Below the pieces are notes generated by a model. That model was not told the origin of the DNA, made no database searches, and worked only from the letters and a program-made list of their open reading frames with translations. Shown piece by piece: positions 1 through 11,252 of a stretch of 39,340 nucleotides of DNA. The DNA is from Chromera velia. Lineage: Eukaryota > Sar > Chromeraceae. Location: the NCBI GenBank assembly GCA_018398765.1, contig JAHBMJ010005929.1, positions 1 to 39,340 of the forward strand, given 5' to 3'. Position numbers and translations under genes: made by a program. Numbering within the stretch: position 1 is the stretch's first letter; each line of letters starts with the position of its first letter.

Positions 1-1055
1 ACCCCAGGCTGAGCCAAACTGGCGCGCCCTACCGCCGTTGGGACCCACACGGCTCACAGCACACGTACGCAGGCTCATAGAGGCGCCGCCATGGCAGTCT
101 GTATGGGAAGAAAAATAATATGCAGACGGGAGTAATTAATGTACGACAAATAGAATTAAATAGAAAAGCATGCATTTGTCCTATCAGACGTTGACTGTAA
201 GAAAGCAACCGCACTGTCAGTTCTTCCGTAAGTAGGATGAGTCAAGTCTCTGAACTAAGCTAGAACTAGCTTAGGAGATGGGGAACCAAGCTTCCCTACG
301 GCACATGTAAATGAATGAACTCAAAGCCGGAAAAGCTGGCCAATACATGATGAAGTAACATCATGTATATGTTTCTCTTTAATTTATTCAGAAATTAAAA
401 TTTTTTATGTATTTAGACTTACGATATTTTTTGATAAATGTATGCAGTCCAGTCTAGAACTTTAATAAAGTTTAACGATAAGTTGAACCTCAAAACTTAG
501 GCTCTGCATTTACTTCCAGTCACCGTCAATGTTCCTTAGTGCTAGTACTCTCTTTTTTATGGTTTTGCAAAAAGTTCGTCGAAGTCGTTGTATGCGTATG
601 GGCCCTGACGTACTGCACTGTCAAGCTTTTTTTTTTTTTTTTCGAGGGCCGACGGCTGGCCATGCAGGCTTTGCCACTTTGGTCGATCGATGATGGGTCC
701 GATCGAAAGTCGAGACCCGCGCGCGGGGGGCCGCCGGCGCGGCCGCTGCACGCGACGGCTGCGTGCATGAACCGTCGACCGGTGAAATGCACCGGCTGCT
801 TCGTCAGCAGACTTGCGATTCGATCAATGAAAACAGCACAGACACCTCGAAAGCATAGAAAGTCTGGCTCTTCGACAACTGAAAGAAGGCCTCACATGCA
901 TGACACAAAGTCGAGCCGCGATCTGTCGTTCACAAACAGGGGGGCCGTCTACGCCTCTCTACCGTGAAAGCTGCAAGCGCACAGTGAAGACAGCAGTACG
1001 GTGTGCGGAACGGGGAGGAAACATTGCTGACCCCTTTTCCCATAGCAATTGCACG
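1..1055. other. Upstream region of the chitobiase-like gene, no gene seen
   Basis: Nothing convincingly coding is visible. Bases 1-530 are moderately AT-rich. A run of about 16 T near 626-641 is followed by a GC-rich patch to about 790 (with a CGCGCGGGG stretch). On the minus strand this reads as a GC-rich block followed by an A tail, so a small retroposed element is possible, but no A/B box or flanking duplication could be defined. Open frames here look like chance products of the GC-rich patch. The promoter of the downstream gene should lie here; no TATA-like box at a convincing distance was found. Confidence 0.5.
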
Positions 1056-3315
1056 ATGAGAATCTGCGAGGTATTCACGAGGTCGTGTTTATCGGTCTCG
1101 CTTCTATTTCTCTGCGCTTGCTCCGTTTTTCTGTTCAGTCCCGTCTCTGCGACTGTAGCTGAAGCTGCGTCCACCTCGGCCGGACAGTGTCCCTGCGAGG
1201 ATGCTTCTCTCTGTGAACCAGTAAAGATTGTCTACAAAAATGAATTTTTCGGGTGGGGGAGCGGCAGGTGGAGGGACTGGCCTCTGGAGCGCGTCACGAC
1301 GTAAGCATATGGAAGCATGCATGCATGTATCGCATGGGGTCTGCCTTGACCAAGCTAGGAGAAAAAAAGCTGGGTGCAAAAAAACTGTCAGGTGAATATT
1401 AGCGACGTCCATTTCCCGTATTCTGGGACTGAAAGATAGGAGAATGACTGTTATGGGTCGTCTCATCGCTGCGGAGCATGTTTTGAACTCTCCCCCCCTG
1501 TGTTCCTTCTCTCTGTGCAGAATCGCAGGAGCGGACCCGAAAGACCAAGAACTTATCTGTGAAGCCCACAAAAAGAGGGTCAGTAAGTCAGTCCCTCAGT
1601 CAGTCACCTCTGTGTGTGGAGGGGCGGGGGGGCGGAGGGGTTTCCGTCTTCACACGAGCACCCGCAATTGCTTTTTGCCCGTCTGTCGATTCTCTGGAAG
1701 GGTGTTTGGGTTTGTTCTGTCTTTACACTAGCACCCACGTTCGCTTTGTGCCCGTCTGTTGATTCTCTGGAAGGGTGTTTGGGTTTGTTCTGTCTTCACA
1801 CGAGCACCCACGTTCGCTTTTTGCCCGTCCGTTGATTCTCTGGAAGGGTGTTTGGGTTTGTTCGGTCTTCACACTAGCACCCACGTTTGCTTTTTGCCCG
1901 TCTTGTGATCCTCTGGAAGGGTGTGTGGGTTTGTTCTGTCTTCACACTAGCACCCACGTTTGCTTTTTGCCCGTCCGTTGATTCTCTGGAAGGGTGTGTG
2001 GGTTTGTTCGGTCTTCACACTAGCACCCACGTTTGCTTTTTGCCCGTCTTGTGATCCTCTGGAAGGGTGTTTGGGTTTGTTCTGTCTTCACACGAGCACC
2101 CACGTTTGCTTTTTGCCCGTCTGTTGATTCTCTGGAAGGGTGTTTGGGTTTGTTCTGTCTTCACACTAGCACCCACGTTTGCTTTTTGCCCGTCTGTCGA
2201 TTCTCTGGAAGGGTGTTTGGGTTTGTTCTGTCTTCACACTAGCACCCACGTTTGCCTTTTGCATGTCTGTCGATTCTCTGGAAGGGTGTTTGGGTTTGTT
2301 CTGTCTTCACACTAGCACCCACGTTTGCCTTTTCCCCGTCTGTTGATTCTCTGGAAGGTTGCTTGGGTTTGTTCGGTCTTCACACTAGCACCCACGTTCG
2401 CTTTTTGCCCGTCTGTCGATTCTGTGGAAGGTTGCTTGGGTTTGTTCGGTCTTCACACTAGCACCCACGTTCGCTTTTTGCCCGTCTGTTGATTCTCTGG
2501 AAGGGTGTTTGGGTTTGTTATGTCTTCGCACGAGCACCCACGTTTGCTTCTTGCATGTCTGTCGATTCTCTGGAAGGGTGTGTGGGTTTGTTCTATTGGA
2601 GCATCTGCAGGTCAGGGTGGTCTATTGGATTCCTAACGAGGAGCTTCCGTTTGGGGCGTCCCCAGAGGGGAAGAGGGCATATGCAAGGTTGGGGCAGGAA
2701 GGGAATGTGCGCGAGTGGAGCGGGAGTGATGAGCATCTGTCTGTATGGGAACGCCCATTTGTGCATTCACTTTCTTGTTCTTTCAACACTCATGTGATCT
2801 TCCACGAATCTTTGTTCGTTGGTTCGTTCAATGGTCAGATCAGACGATCCTGCGCGAGTTGGTGCGTGAGGGTGTGGGGGAGGAAGAAAAACATCGTCCA
2901 CAGTTCTATAGTGGAACATCTCATTTCACGCTGCAGCAACATGGAGGGCGTCGCAGTCTGGACCCAAAATTCTGATTCCAGAGTGTGTGTGCTCTCTTCT
3001 TCCATCCCGTTCTGATTTCTCTGCGTCATTCATCTGCACGACTCGGTCTGCGATTGAAAATTAAACATGAATACGATGAATTTGAATGTTCTTCAACCTA
3101 TAATATCCGTGTCCGGGTTGTGCGTGTGCAGAGATCTGGCCTCCCGCATAGAGGCATGGCACTTCGATGGCGCCGCTTTCGACTTTGAGGATCCTGTGGA
3201 GCCCTCCTCTGAGCTGTCGAGGAACTACACGGAGATCGTCAAAATGGCCTCTGAAGAGATGAAGAAGACGAGCAAGCACAGACAGGTGCGATAAGGGAGG
3301 GCAATGGAAGATGAG

Positions 3316-3346
<31 letters not shown>

Positions 3347-5713
3347 AAGAGAGAGAAAGGAGAGAAAGGAGAGAAAGGAGGGCGGTCGATCGATCAGGGC
3401 ATGAGGTCGTCTCGCTCTGCTACCGTGCGGTTCTCGCGGGGTCCTCTCTGCATCAAGAGGGGTTTCATAGAGACATTGTGGGGTGTATTTTGTGGATGTA
3501 TACTTTCTGTTTTGTATGAATGGGTAAGTGCAGATTTCCGTCGCTGTGGCCTGGAGTCCTCTGGGCATAGACGGCAGGTACTTTGACTTTTTGGGTTTGG
3601 CGCAGGCGTCGGATCTCCTGTATGTGATGGCATACGACATTCAGTCTCAGGTTGGTTGGTCGGTCTACATGGGATTCTGCCAGTAGTAGTCTCTTGTTTC
3701 ACGACGGAGCGAGCTTGTATGCAGTTTCTGTTAATTTTCTGACCCTCCCTTCCGGAGGGAGCTCCAGCTAGGAGTGTGTGCAGGCGTTGTGCAGGTCTAT
3801 TGATGTCTCCCTTGACGTGTGCGGGGATAGGAAGGGAGACACCGAGGGGAGAGGGCAAACAAGAAGAAAGGGAAGGGAGGAAGAAAGGAAGAGAGGGAGG
3901 GAGGGAGGGACGGACGGAGGGAGGGATGGGAACAAGAAGGTCTGTCCGTTTTTCGATCCATGCATATGCTAGACCGCTCTCCTGCCCGTGTGTGCATGCA
4001 TGCAGGTATTCGGACGATGCCTCGGGGATGCCAACAGCCCTCTTCCCTCTGCAGAGCTCGGACTGCGGGCCTTCCTCTCAACGGGAGTGGAGGCGTCCAA
4101 GCTTGTCCTCGGTGTGCCCTGGTTGGTTTTTGTTTGCCCTTTTTCTTTTCTTGTTTCTTGGGTGTTGGGGGGGCAAAGGGGGAGAAACAATGAATCGGTT
4201 GAACTTGTATGGAATTTGAACACGTCCGCACCGCATCATGTCTTAATTGCTCGTTGTACGACCAAAACGGCAACAATCAAAGGTACATTTCTGCTAAGTG
4301 GACGACATGACAAGCAGCAGCAACGAGCTCCTTGCCCTCATAGGTGCCTTCTTGGCTCCCTTTGCTGCTGTCCCTCTGGGCTCCCCTTCTGCTGAAGCCT
4401 TTTCTGATTCCGGCTCTACCATGGCAAGCATCTGCGTTCTTGGATCTTGATTCTCGATTTGCTTTTGCATTGATCTGAATGTCTGCGCTCCTTTTTTCGT
4501 TCTGTGCATGCGTGTGTGTGTGTGTGTGTGTGTGTGTGCAGGTACGGGTATGTGTACTCCTGCACGGAGACATCCGTTCCTGTCCCAACTGCAGGCGCCG
4601 GGCAGAAGGGGATCGGAGTGCAAGCGCTGCAGGCCACAGCGCTGGACGCTGACGTGTGTTGGTTGGGCTTCTCCCCTTTCCGAGGAGTGAAGTGCTCGGA
4701 TGCCTGAGGGAGGGAGGTGACGACTCCGCAGTTGTTGGAATTTTTCTTTGACGAGGAGACTGAAGAGGCGAAGGCGGCGGGGCTCGGGGGATTGGCTCCT
4801 GGGGGCCCGGCCTGTGTAAGTGACATGTGGCTAGACGAGTCGACAAGATCACCTTACTTCAACTACTTCATTTACAATGATACAGAGGAGTGCACAAGCA
4901 CTATTCAAAGCTTGGAAAGAGAGAGGAAGACGATGGGTCTGGGAGGGGAGATTGAAGAAGATGCGCAGATGGTCAGAGAGCATGAGAGGAGATTGACGAT
5001 GAGAGTGGAAGGCATTGCGAAGGAGAGAGAGACGGAAAGTGGTGCTGGTAAGAGGACTGTGCTTGCAAAGCAGCCAAGAAGCCAGGAATGCAGAGCTTTG
5101 CTGGGGTCTCCGTGTGCTCGGACAGGGCTCATGCAGGTCAGCTTCGTGGCTTTGTTGCAAGGTCCCCCGTCTGTGTCCCTATACGCTTGCTCTTCTCTTC
5201 AAGTTTTCCCCAATTTTCTGTCCTGAGGAACTCCGAATGAAAAAGTCCAAAGAGGAGAAAAAAACATTTCGCTCGATTCTTCCAAAGGAGGGGAGCCTCC
5301 CTCAATTTCTTCTCTTCTCATTCGTCCATGTTTGCATTTGCCCATGCGTTTCAAGTTTCAACCGGCATCGCCGCAGAACATGCTTCAGCGGTGCAATTGT
5401 GACGGGAAGTAGCACCAATTAATTTGTTTCTACATGAAAAAACAAAAAGAAGAGTCTATTGCTGCAGGTTTGGCTGGATGTGTCAGAAAGTCTGAGTGAC
5501 AAGTTCGCGATGGCTAAGGAGAAGGGTATCCGGGGGGTGGGGCCCTTCACGTGGACGGGAGCAGTACGGTCCGATCCCGCCGGGCCTCCAGGAATGTCCG
5601 ACGACTGGTTGGCTGCTATCTGGAAGTCTCTGGATGTGTTTGGACCGAAAGAAGTCCAATCAACTCATAGAGGGAAAGAAATGGGAGAGGAAAGTACCGT
5701 CTTAATTGCGTAG
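1056..5713 (+). CDS. Secreted GH18 di-N-acetylchitobiase-like glycosidase, 8 exons, in-frame TGA
   Basis: Eight exons join in phase: 1056-1300, 1521-1578, 2611-2687, 3132-3285, 3534-3650, 4006-4121, 4542-5136 and 5468-5713. They give 535 codons plus a TAG stop. Residues 1-35 are a signal peptide (MRICEVFTRSC then a hydrophobic core), so the protein should enter the secretory or lysosomal route. The order of motifs follows animal chitobiase (CTBS): CPCEDASLCEPVK at the mature N-terminus, the GH18 active site FDGAAFDFE (D139, D144, acid/base E146), VAWSP, YVMAYD (Y212), VLGVPWYGY (W256), FRGVKCSDA, and a late VWLDV...GVGPFTW (W483). The family trims the reducing end of chitin or N-glycan core oligosaccharides. 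Codon 311 (4705-4707) is TGA, in frame between CSDA and GREV, where family members read straight through. An insertion of about 85 charged residues follows in exon 7. Either the TGA is read through, or the copy is disabled, or the base is an error. The family call is firm; functionality is open. Confidence 0.85.
1665..2600 (+). repeat. 73-bp minisatellite in intron 2 of the chitobiase-like gene
   Basis: About 13 tandem copies of a 73-bp unit that contains GATTCTCTGGAAGGGTG, GGGTTTGTTCTGTCTTCACA and AGCACCCACGTTTGC. Unit starts (GATTCTCTGG or GATCCTCTGG) are spaced 73 bp apart, for example 1688, 1761, 1834 and 1907. Copies differ by single substitutions, several shared by adjacent units, and the array fills almost all of the intron between exons at 1578 and 2611. 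Because 73 is not a multiple of three, the array shows open frames that are not genes. Confidence 0.93.
3318..3380 (+). repeat. CA/GA microsatellite and AGAAAGG purine repeat
   Basis: A (CA)n run passes into (GA)n and then AGAAAGG repeats within intron 4 of the chitobiase-like gene, just after the exon ending at 3285. A second purine block, rich in GGGA and GAAGG, lies at about 3843-3930 in intron 5. Confidence 0.85.
4509..4541 (+). repeat. (GT)n microsatellite forming a 3' splice site
   Basis: About 14 GT dinucleotides run directly into GCAG at 4538-4541, which is the acceptor of intron 6 of the chitobiase-like gene (exon starts 4542). The repeat takes the place of a pyrimidine tract. Confidence 0.88.
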
Positions 5714-7311
5714 GGATGCAGAATTAATTGCGCTGCACACTATACATGCAATTGTGGTCCAGATTCTCATGCAATGCATTTCAACGTTGTTGGCCAGAGT
5801 TCATATATAAAGATTTGATATTGTTTAACATCAACTGATTACTTTATCATGATCTCACACATCATATGTTTTTTCTTTTTCTATAGTTCTTTTTATAAGA
5901 ATTATATCACTTTACAATTAATTAATTGCTATAACTATAATCGATGACACCAATAAATGATTCGTAATAATATAAAATATAGACAAATTAGTACGTACGT
6001 CGTATAACCTTCCTGACACTACAAGCCACTTAAATTTGAAGTCGCTTTCACAGATGGCTTTTATACGCGCCGCAGGCGCGGGTTATATCTTGAAACTCTG
6101 CGCCGCATACCGCCGCAGGTGCAGACAGTGTCTTGAAAGATTGCGCCGCAGGCGCGGATTAATTCATGAAAGAGAAAGTCGCGTTTGCGGATGAACTTGA
6201 AGATTTCTGTTTCAAGTGGCTTGTAGTGTTAGTGAGGTTCGTCGTACACTACTTAGAAGATAGATTGATCATTCATCATTATCATCGTACGCCATCACCA
6301 TCGGTTTGTGAATAGGCGTTGAACGTTTTGCGTTTCAAAGTATAAGAAATAAAAATATGTATAAGATAGCTTAATGAAGTTAAAACCAACCCCCTAAAGT
6401 CTAACCTGGCCCCTTAAACTATATCTCGTGACTCTCGTCACAATCTGAAAAAAATATTTATTAAAAAAACAAAAAGAATATCAAATACGTTATCTGTTTA
6501 TTTATTTATTTATGGGAAATCTAAACGGTAATACAGTACGTAACGTACGGTATAATCTGATGCACTGCACAATTCCATAAATTCTAAAAGTACACAAGCT
6601 GCTTGAGCAGAAAGCAGTCGGACTGTCGGAGTTACTCAAAAGAATTCAAAAGACAGCAATCCGGCCACTGGCAGACAGCTCAGTCGCAGAACTCACCACA
6701 AGAAGATTGACATCAACATTGCTTTGTAGTCTTCCCCTCCACTTTCTGCCAAGCTGACATTCCCCTGCGAATGCATACCTAGATGCAGTCTATCATGCAG
6801 ACGGTATGCTTGAAGCTGACTGAACACCTTTCCACGGTGCTGGCCCTGCCAGACCACTTTCCCTTGAAGGAGAGATACAAGGATCCGGTATGGAGGCTCG
6901 GAGACAAGCAATGAAGGCCCTCGCTTACTTTTTGCTTTTTGTCATGTACGCATATCTGTCCATATGTTTGCATGGCAGAGTAAAGCACTCAAGAAAACTG
7001 CATGGAAGGAAACACCAGAGGCAAGTCGCAGCCACCCATTGACGTCATGAACACGGAAGCAGCTGACAGAGCATTTGGCGGCACCAGAATCTGACCCCTC
7101 TCCCTCCCCACCCAATTTCAGTGCATGCGGTCTCTGACCCGTCCCGGCAGTTTCCCGGGAAAGAACAACGCAAATGAAAGAATCAGAGCAGCACCCGCCT
7201 TCCTTCCTGTCTATACGTCTAGACGCCTTTCGGCTCACCCAGAAAGAGTGATTCCCTACCCCGGCTGTCTATCGGGCCCGTTCCCGTGCCTTGTGCGGTC
7301 TGTCTGTCTGT
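5714..7311. other. AT-rich intergenic region between convergent genes
   Basis: Base composition falls sharply after the chitobiase stop. No gene is seen. The stretch contains the inverted-repeat element at 5993-6248, a TTTA tetranucleotide run near 6500 and a short open frame on the minus strand at 6693-6911 without recognisable motifs. I looked in 5714-6300 for a SECIS-like core (ATGA, AA, GA in a hairpin), relevant to the upstream TGA. I saw no clear one by eye. Confidence 0.55.
5993..6248. mobile_element. MITE-like inverted-repeat element with GC-rich palindromes
   Basis: The left arm carries GACACTACAAGCCACTT (6015-6031) and the right arm its reverse complement AAGTGGCTTGTAGTGT (6214-6229). 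Weaker pairing extends outwards through AACCT/AGGTT to a CGTCG/CGACG-type end near GTAC on both sides. The AT-rich flanks contrast with internal palindromes of the type GCGCCGCAGGCGC, found near 6067, 6105 and 6151, each linked by a TCTTGAAA or ATTCATGAAA sequence. No coding frame is present. The target duplication could not be fixed: GTAC occurs on both sides, but it is palindromic and may belong to the arms. A non-autonomous DNA element is the simplest reading. Confidence 0.65.
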
Positions 7312-7948
7312 CTAAGCGTCGAAGCGCTCCTGTCGACTCGGACGCCCGTCCAGCTGCCGAATTTCCGCCACAAGCGACAGGAATGCCTGCGGGTCAACAC
7401 GGAAACGCACGCCTAATATGAAAACGAGAAGACCAACTCGTCTGGTCCTCTTTGCCTGAGCGCTTTTGGCTGCTCATACAGGGCGTAGCTTTTTTCTTCT
7501 GTTTTTTGTTGTACCTGCCCGCTCTTGCCAAAAAGTAGCCGCAAGTCCTTCCTGAGATGAAATATGCAGTTCTCTCCACTGAACATCAAAATATGTCAAA
7601 AAAAAAATTGCAGAGGCACCCTTTTTAGAGGGTCTTCGGAGGAGGAATTCTTTTCCCTTTTTTCTGCTTCTCTTTCTCGGCAAAGAAAAGGGCATTTTTG
7701 ACGGAATGGCCCTTTCATTCAAGGATTTCCCTTCGTCGCTCGGTGTCCTTTACTGCGTTGATTTGCACTCTCTACCTGTTTCTCTGTTATTTTTCTTCGG
7801 AACTTTCCGTTGCCCCTGATGGGAAGTGGGTGGTCATCCCCGATCTTCTTTCTTGCTGTCTTTGTTTTTTTTTTTTTTCTTTTTTTCTTTTTGTTTTTCT
7901 TTGTTTCTTTGTTTGTTTGGTTTCTTTCTTTCTTTCTTTCTTTCAGCC

Positions 7949-7982
<34 letters not shown>

Positions 7983-8598
7983 CCGTCTGCACACACTGCG
8001 AGCCCCCTGCCTTTTCTCTTCATTGCTGTCCCTGTGGCTCAGTTGTCTGACTGCCATCCATCCATCCATCCTTCCATCCAACCGACTGACCTTTCTTTCC
8101 TTCTCGGCCCTCTCCTGAAGTTCATGCACTATGCTCTCTGCAAACTCCAGACGCTGCAGGGAGGGAGGGTCAGGGGTAAGAATCAGGAGAAGACGACGTA
8201 CGAATGGATGGATAGATGGATGGATGGATACACAAGGAAGGATGATCGAGAGAGAGGAGAAAGAACCACGCAATGCGGTGCAGATTGCAGGAGAGAAGAA
8301 AGGCGCAACGGAAAGCTAGACAGAGCGAACATTCCTTGGTACTTCTATGTGCATGTGCATATTTACGTCTGTTGCTGGGCGCGTGCGCAACTCCCTCTTC
8401 CTTTCCCCCCCCCGTCTCCATCAATGCGTTGATCCCATGCGGCCCCGCCGTCCGACCCCCCTCCCTCAGGCTGCCCACCTACCTCAGCCATCTGTGCAGA
8501 CTCCTGCTTGTTTGCCATCATCGCGGCCTCTGCTCTCTGGAGGCGCTGCAGGCAGAGGAGGGAAGGGAAGGGGAGCAAGAGCACGGGGGGCTTACTTT

Positions 8599-8677
<79 letters not shown>

Positions 8678-9010
8678 ATGTGTTGCTCGTCCACCTTTCG
8701 TTTCTGCTTTCCTGCGGCCCCTCAATAGTTTCATTTGAAGCGGTTTTACGCAAAGAAAACGGCCCGAGGAAAAACGCAGACAAGACAAGACATGCCATCA
8801 TAGGACTCAAAAACCTTCGACAGAAAAGAAAGTACAGCAGAAAAGAGAAAGAGAAATAAACGCACCTCTTCAAGATCCATGCGAATCCTCTCACGCTGGT
8901 CACTCGCAACGGAAAGTTCCGCAACGTGCTGCACAGAGTACACACACACATGTTCAGGAACACGCACGAGCCCAGAGAGAGTTCTCCTTCTCTCGGACAC
9001 GCACGCACAC

Positions 9011-9055
<45 letters not shown>

Positions 9056-10185
9056 GGGGGAGGGGGGGAGGGAGGGAGGGAGAAAGAGAGCTAGAGAGCA
9101 CAATGCACTCACTCACTCACTAACTGACCTCCCGGAGGGCCTCTAGCTCTTCTCTCTCCTTCACGGTCAGAGGCGATTCTGACGCATTCTGGGCGTTCAT
9201 GTCGGTCTCATTTCCCGTCTTCGCGGCGGTCTCCTTGTCAGTCGTTTCCTTAGAGTCCCCACCGGCGGTCCCCCACTCGTCGTGAGACTTCTCCCTGCTC
9301 TTTGTTTCTTCACCCTCCGAGTCGCATGCTCCCTCTTCCTCTTCCTCGTCTGAACAAAAGTCCTCATCATCACTCGTGGCGTCGCAGTCTGAATCGGAGT
9401 CTGAGTCCGTCTCTTCGTCCTCCCCTTCCTCCTCGTCAGACGTCGACTCTTCCTCTGCATCATCGTCGTCCGAGTCCTCCTCCTCCTCCTCGTCTTCGTC
9501 TTCTCTCTGCATGAGCATCGTCTCCACCCTCTCCATCCGCTCGTCTAGGGAGTGGAGTGCGTGCAACATCTCTCCTCTCCACTCTCGCTCGCTCTCCATG
9601 GCACCGTTCATTCTGATCGAGGTTGGTTACCGCAGAGAAAGAGAAAGAAAAAGAGAATACATCAACACAACAAGGCAGACAGATCGAGGTCTCTACGAAA
9701 AAAAAAAACAACAGAAACATAGGAGTACAAACAAATTTGCTGCTCTTCTCTGTCTTCAAGCCAAAGCGCTCGATGAGGGTGTCACACACGACCTGTAGAG
9801 GCGCAAGCGGGCAGCAAGCAGAAAAGCTAGACCCCCACCCATGGTCTTCGAAGCGGCAGCGCGGAAGAGAGAATACGAAACATTTATGCAATCAGTGACG
9901 CAATGAATGTTCTCATTCGACAGACCCGTTAATTGTCTCTAAAGCAGCAGTAAAAGAACGGAATGCTGCACTCAAATGGTCTGGAGTCTCGGACTCTGCC
10001 CCTTTTTTTCGAAATCTTCTCCCACTGCCCAAAGAGGGAGACGGGGAAGGAAAAGGAGCGCAGGTCCCGTCTCCGTCTCCCCCCCGGACTCTCACACGTT
10101 CTCGACCCTCACGGAATCCGCCCCCACACGGGAGGTGCCTGATTGTGAATGATGCAACTGAGAATCCCCGGCATTGACCACTCGG
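7312..10185 (-). CDS. Acidic coiled-coil protein, multi-exon, incomplete model
   Basis: Several minus-strand exons read as one coiled-coil protein. The best supported are 9129-9611 (MNGAMESEREWRGEML, then a long E/D/S tract), 8866-8928 (HVAELSVASDQRERIRM...), 8483-8545 (RLQRAEAAMMANKQESAQM...) and 8091-8153 (RLEFAESIVHELQERAEK...). All join in phase 0 and have GTNNG donors; the last three acceptors are TGCAG. A likely last exon is 7312-7386 (AFLSLVAEIRQLDG to TAG). Possible upstream exons are 9733-9792 (VVCDTLIERFGLKTEK), 9922-9993 (SETPDHLSAAFRSFTAALE) and 10098-10185, but their phase into 9611 does not close. The exons between 8091 and 7386 are unresolved too. The helical pattern and the F..LV.EI..L...ER segment recall SF-assemblin, a striated-fibre protein. 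That is a weak guess, and any long coiled coil would look similar. It lies divergent to the gene starting at 11253. Confidence 0.55.
7866..8075. repeat. Poly-T/TTTC, (CT)n and (CCAT)n simple repeats
   Basis: A T-rich TTTC and GTTT block (about 7866-7945) is followed by (CT)n at about 7951-7979 and (CCAT)n at about 8056-8080. All lie next to or between minus-strand exons of the coiled-coil gene and give rise to spurious open frames on both strands. Confidence 0.88.
8600..8672. repeat. (CT)n-(GT)n compound microsatellite
   Basis: About 12 CT units pass directly into about 20 GT units, inside the intron between the minus-strand exons at 8483-8545 and 8866-8928. Confidence 0.9.
9001..9085. repeat. 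(AC)n microsatellite followed by G/GGGA tract
   Basis: A long CA repeat (about 9005-9052) runs into a G-rich GGGA tract. On the minus strand this gives C-rich sequence and then (GT)n inside the intron between the exons at 9129-9611 and 8866-8928. Confidence 0.9.
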
Positions 10186-11252
10186 CTGCACACACACATG
10201 TACACACATACACACACAACCTCATACGGAAAGACAAAAAGAGATCCGCTAGACGAAGAAACCATTCACATTCTTTTGCCTGACGCGAATTCCGCAGCAT
10301 CCAATGGGAGAGTTTTCTCGTTCAGCTGACTGCTGCACTCTTCTTGTGTGGAAAAACCAGGTGAAAAGAAACTCACCTGTCGGGATAGCAGCAACCCCAA
10401 GCCTCCGTGCCTGCACCGAAAGAGATACAAAACAAAGTGTGAGCACCAATGACCAGAAATATCTTCTAAACACCTGCACAAAGCAGAGAAATCAAGGGCT
10501 TACACCGAGCGGATGGACGAAAGGGAGGCAGAGGCCCTCTTCAGGGGCAAATACCACAGCATTCTGTCCAGCTGTGCCGCTGCCAAGTGTGTCTCACTCA
10601 AAAACGTCCTGTGTCAATCTCTGTGTTTCTCCTTTGCGTGCCAAGAGTGCTTTTCAGATCAAAAACTTAGATCTGCTTGCCCACTAAACTGAGTGTGGCA
10701 AGCTTGAGAAAGACGATACAAAATGTGACTCCCTGGTCCACATGACAACACCAAGTCAAGCTGATGCTCGTCAAGACTGTCACTGAGCCTGTCAGTCTCT
10801 TTCAGCACATACGTGCGCCAGCCATCGCCAGCCTTCCGCGCGAGTCACTAATGAGATCTTTCCGGGACCTTTTCGATCGGGGATGACATCGTGCGCGTGT
10901 AGTGAAAAAGCGGAAATAGTACAAGAATGCTTGGGGGATGCTTGGGGGGCACGCAAACAATTTAAAACTTTCGTACAGCGTATATACGTCGAATTCATTC
11001 TCTTTGTGTATCAGACTGTCTGTCATGCAGTTGCAGAGTCAATGCAGACTTGCAGACGATTCCAGGGCAATGCCCAACCGAACACTTCGCGAAAACTCAC
11101 TCGGCGCTCTTTGAACTGCTGTAGAGTATAGAAGTTTTGTCCCTTTGATTTGCGGTTTGTGAGGACGCTTCCCGGAAAGTGCCCGAAATCTTTTCAACTT
11201 CTTGGGCTCGTTCAGGTTGCTGTATCGATATACATCGGGTTGAGGTGGCAAA
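10186..11252. other. Presumed shared upstream region of two divergent genes
   Basis: This lies between the leftward coiled-coil gene and the rightward low-complexity gene. A possible extra minus-strand exon (about 10374-10413) is framed by GGTGCAG and GTGAGT and could belong to the leftward gene, but its reading frame cannot be chosen. From about 10700 on I see no coding signal. The start sites of both genes probably lie here. Confidence 0.4.

Noticed and set aside
1559-2797. Several overlapping plus-strand open frames with a repeated HTSTHVCFLPV-type peptide
   Set aside because: They are translations of the 73-bp minisatellite inside an intron, and the period shifts the frame in each unit.
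5714-6300. SECIS element that would recode the TGA in the chitobiase gene as selenocysteine
   Set aside because: ATGA occurrences (about 5849, 5943 and 5957) do not sit in a visible hairpin with the AA and GA core. The aligned residue in animal homologues is not Cys. A proper covariance search is still needed.
6693-7238. Minus-strand open frames before the coiled-coil gene's presumed last exon
   Set aside because: No motif, no supported splice sites and no coding-like composition.
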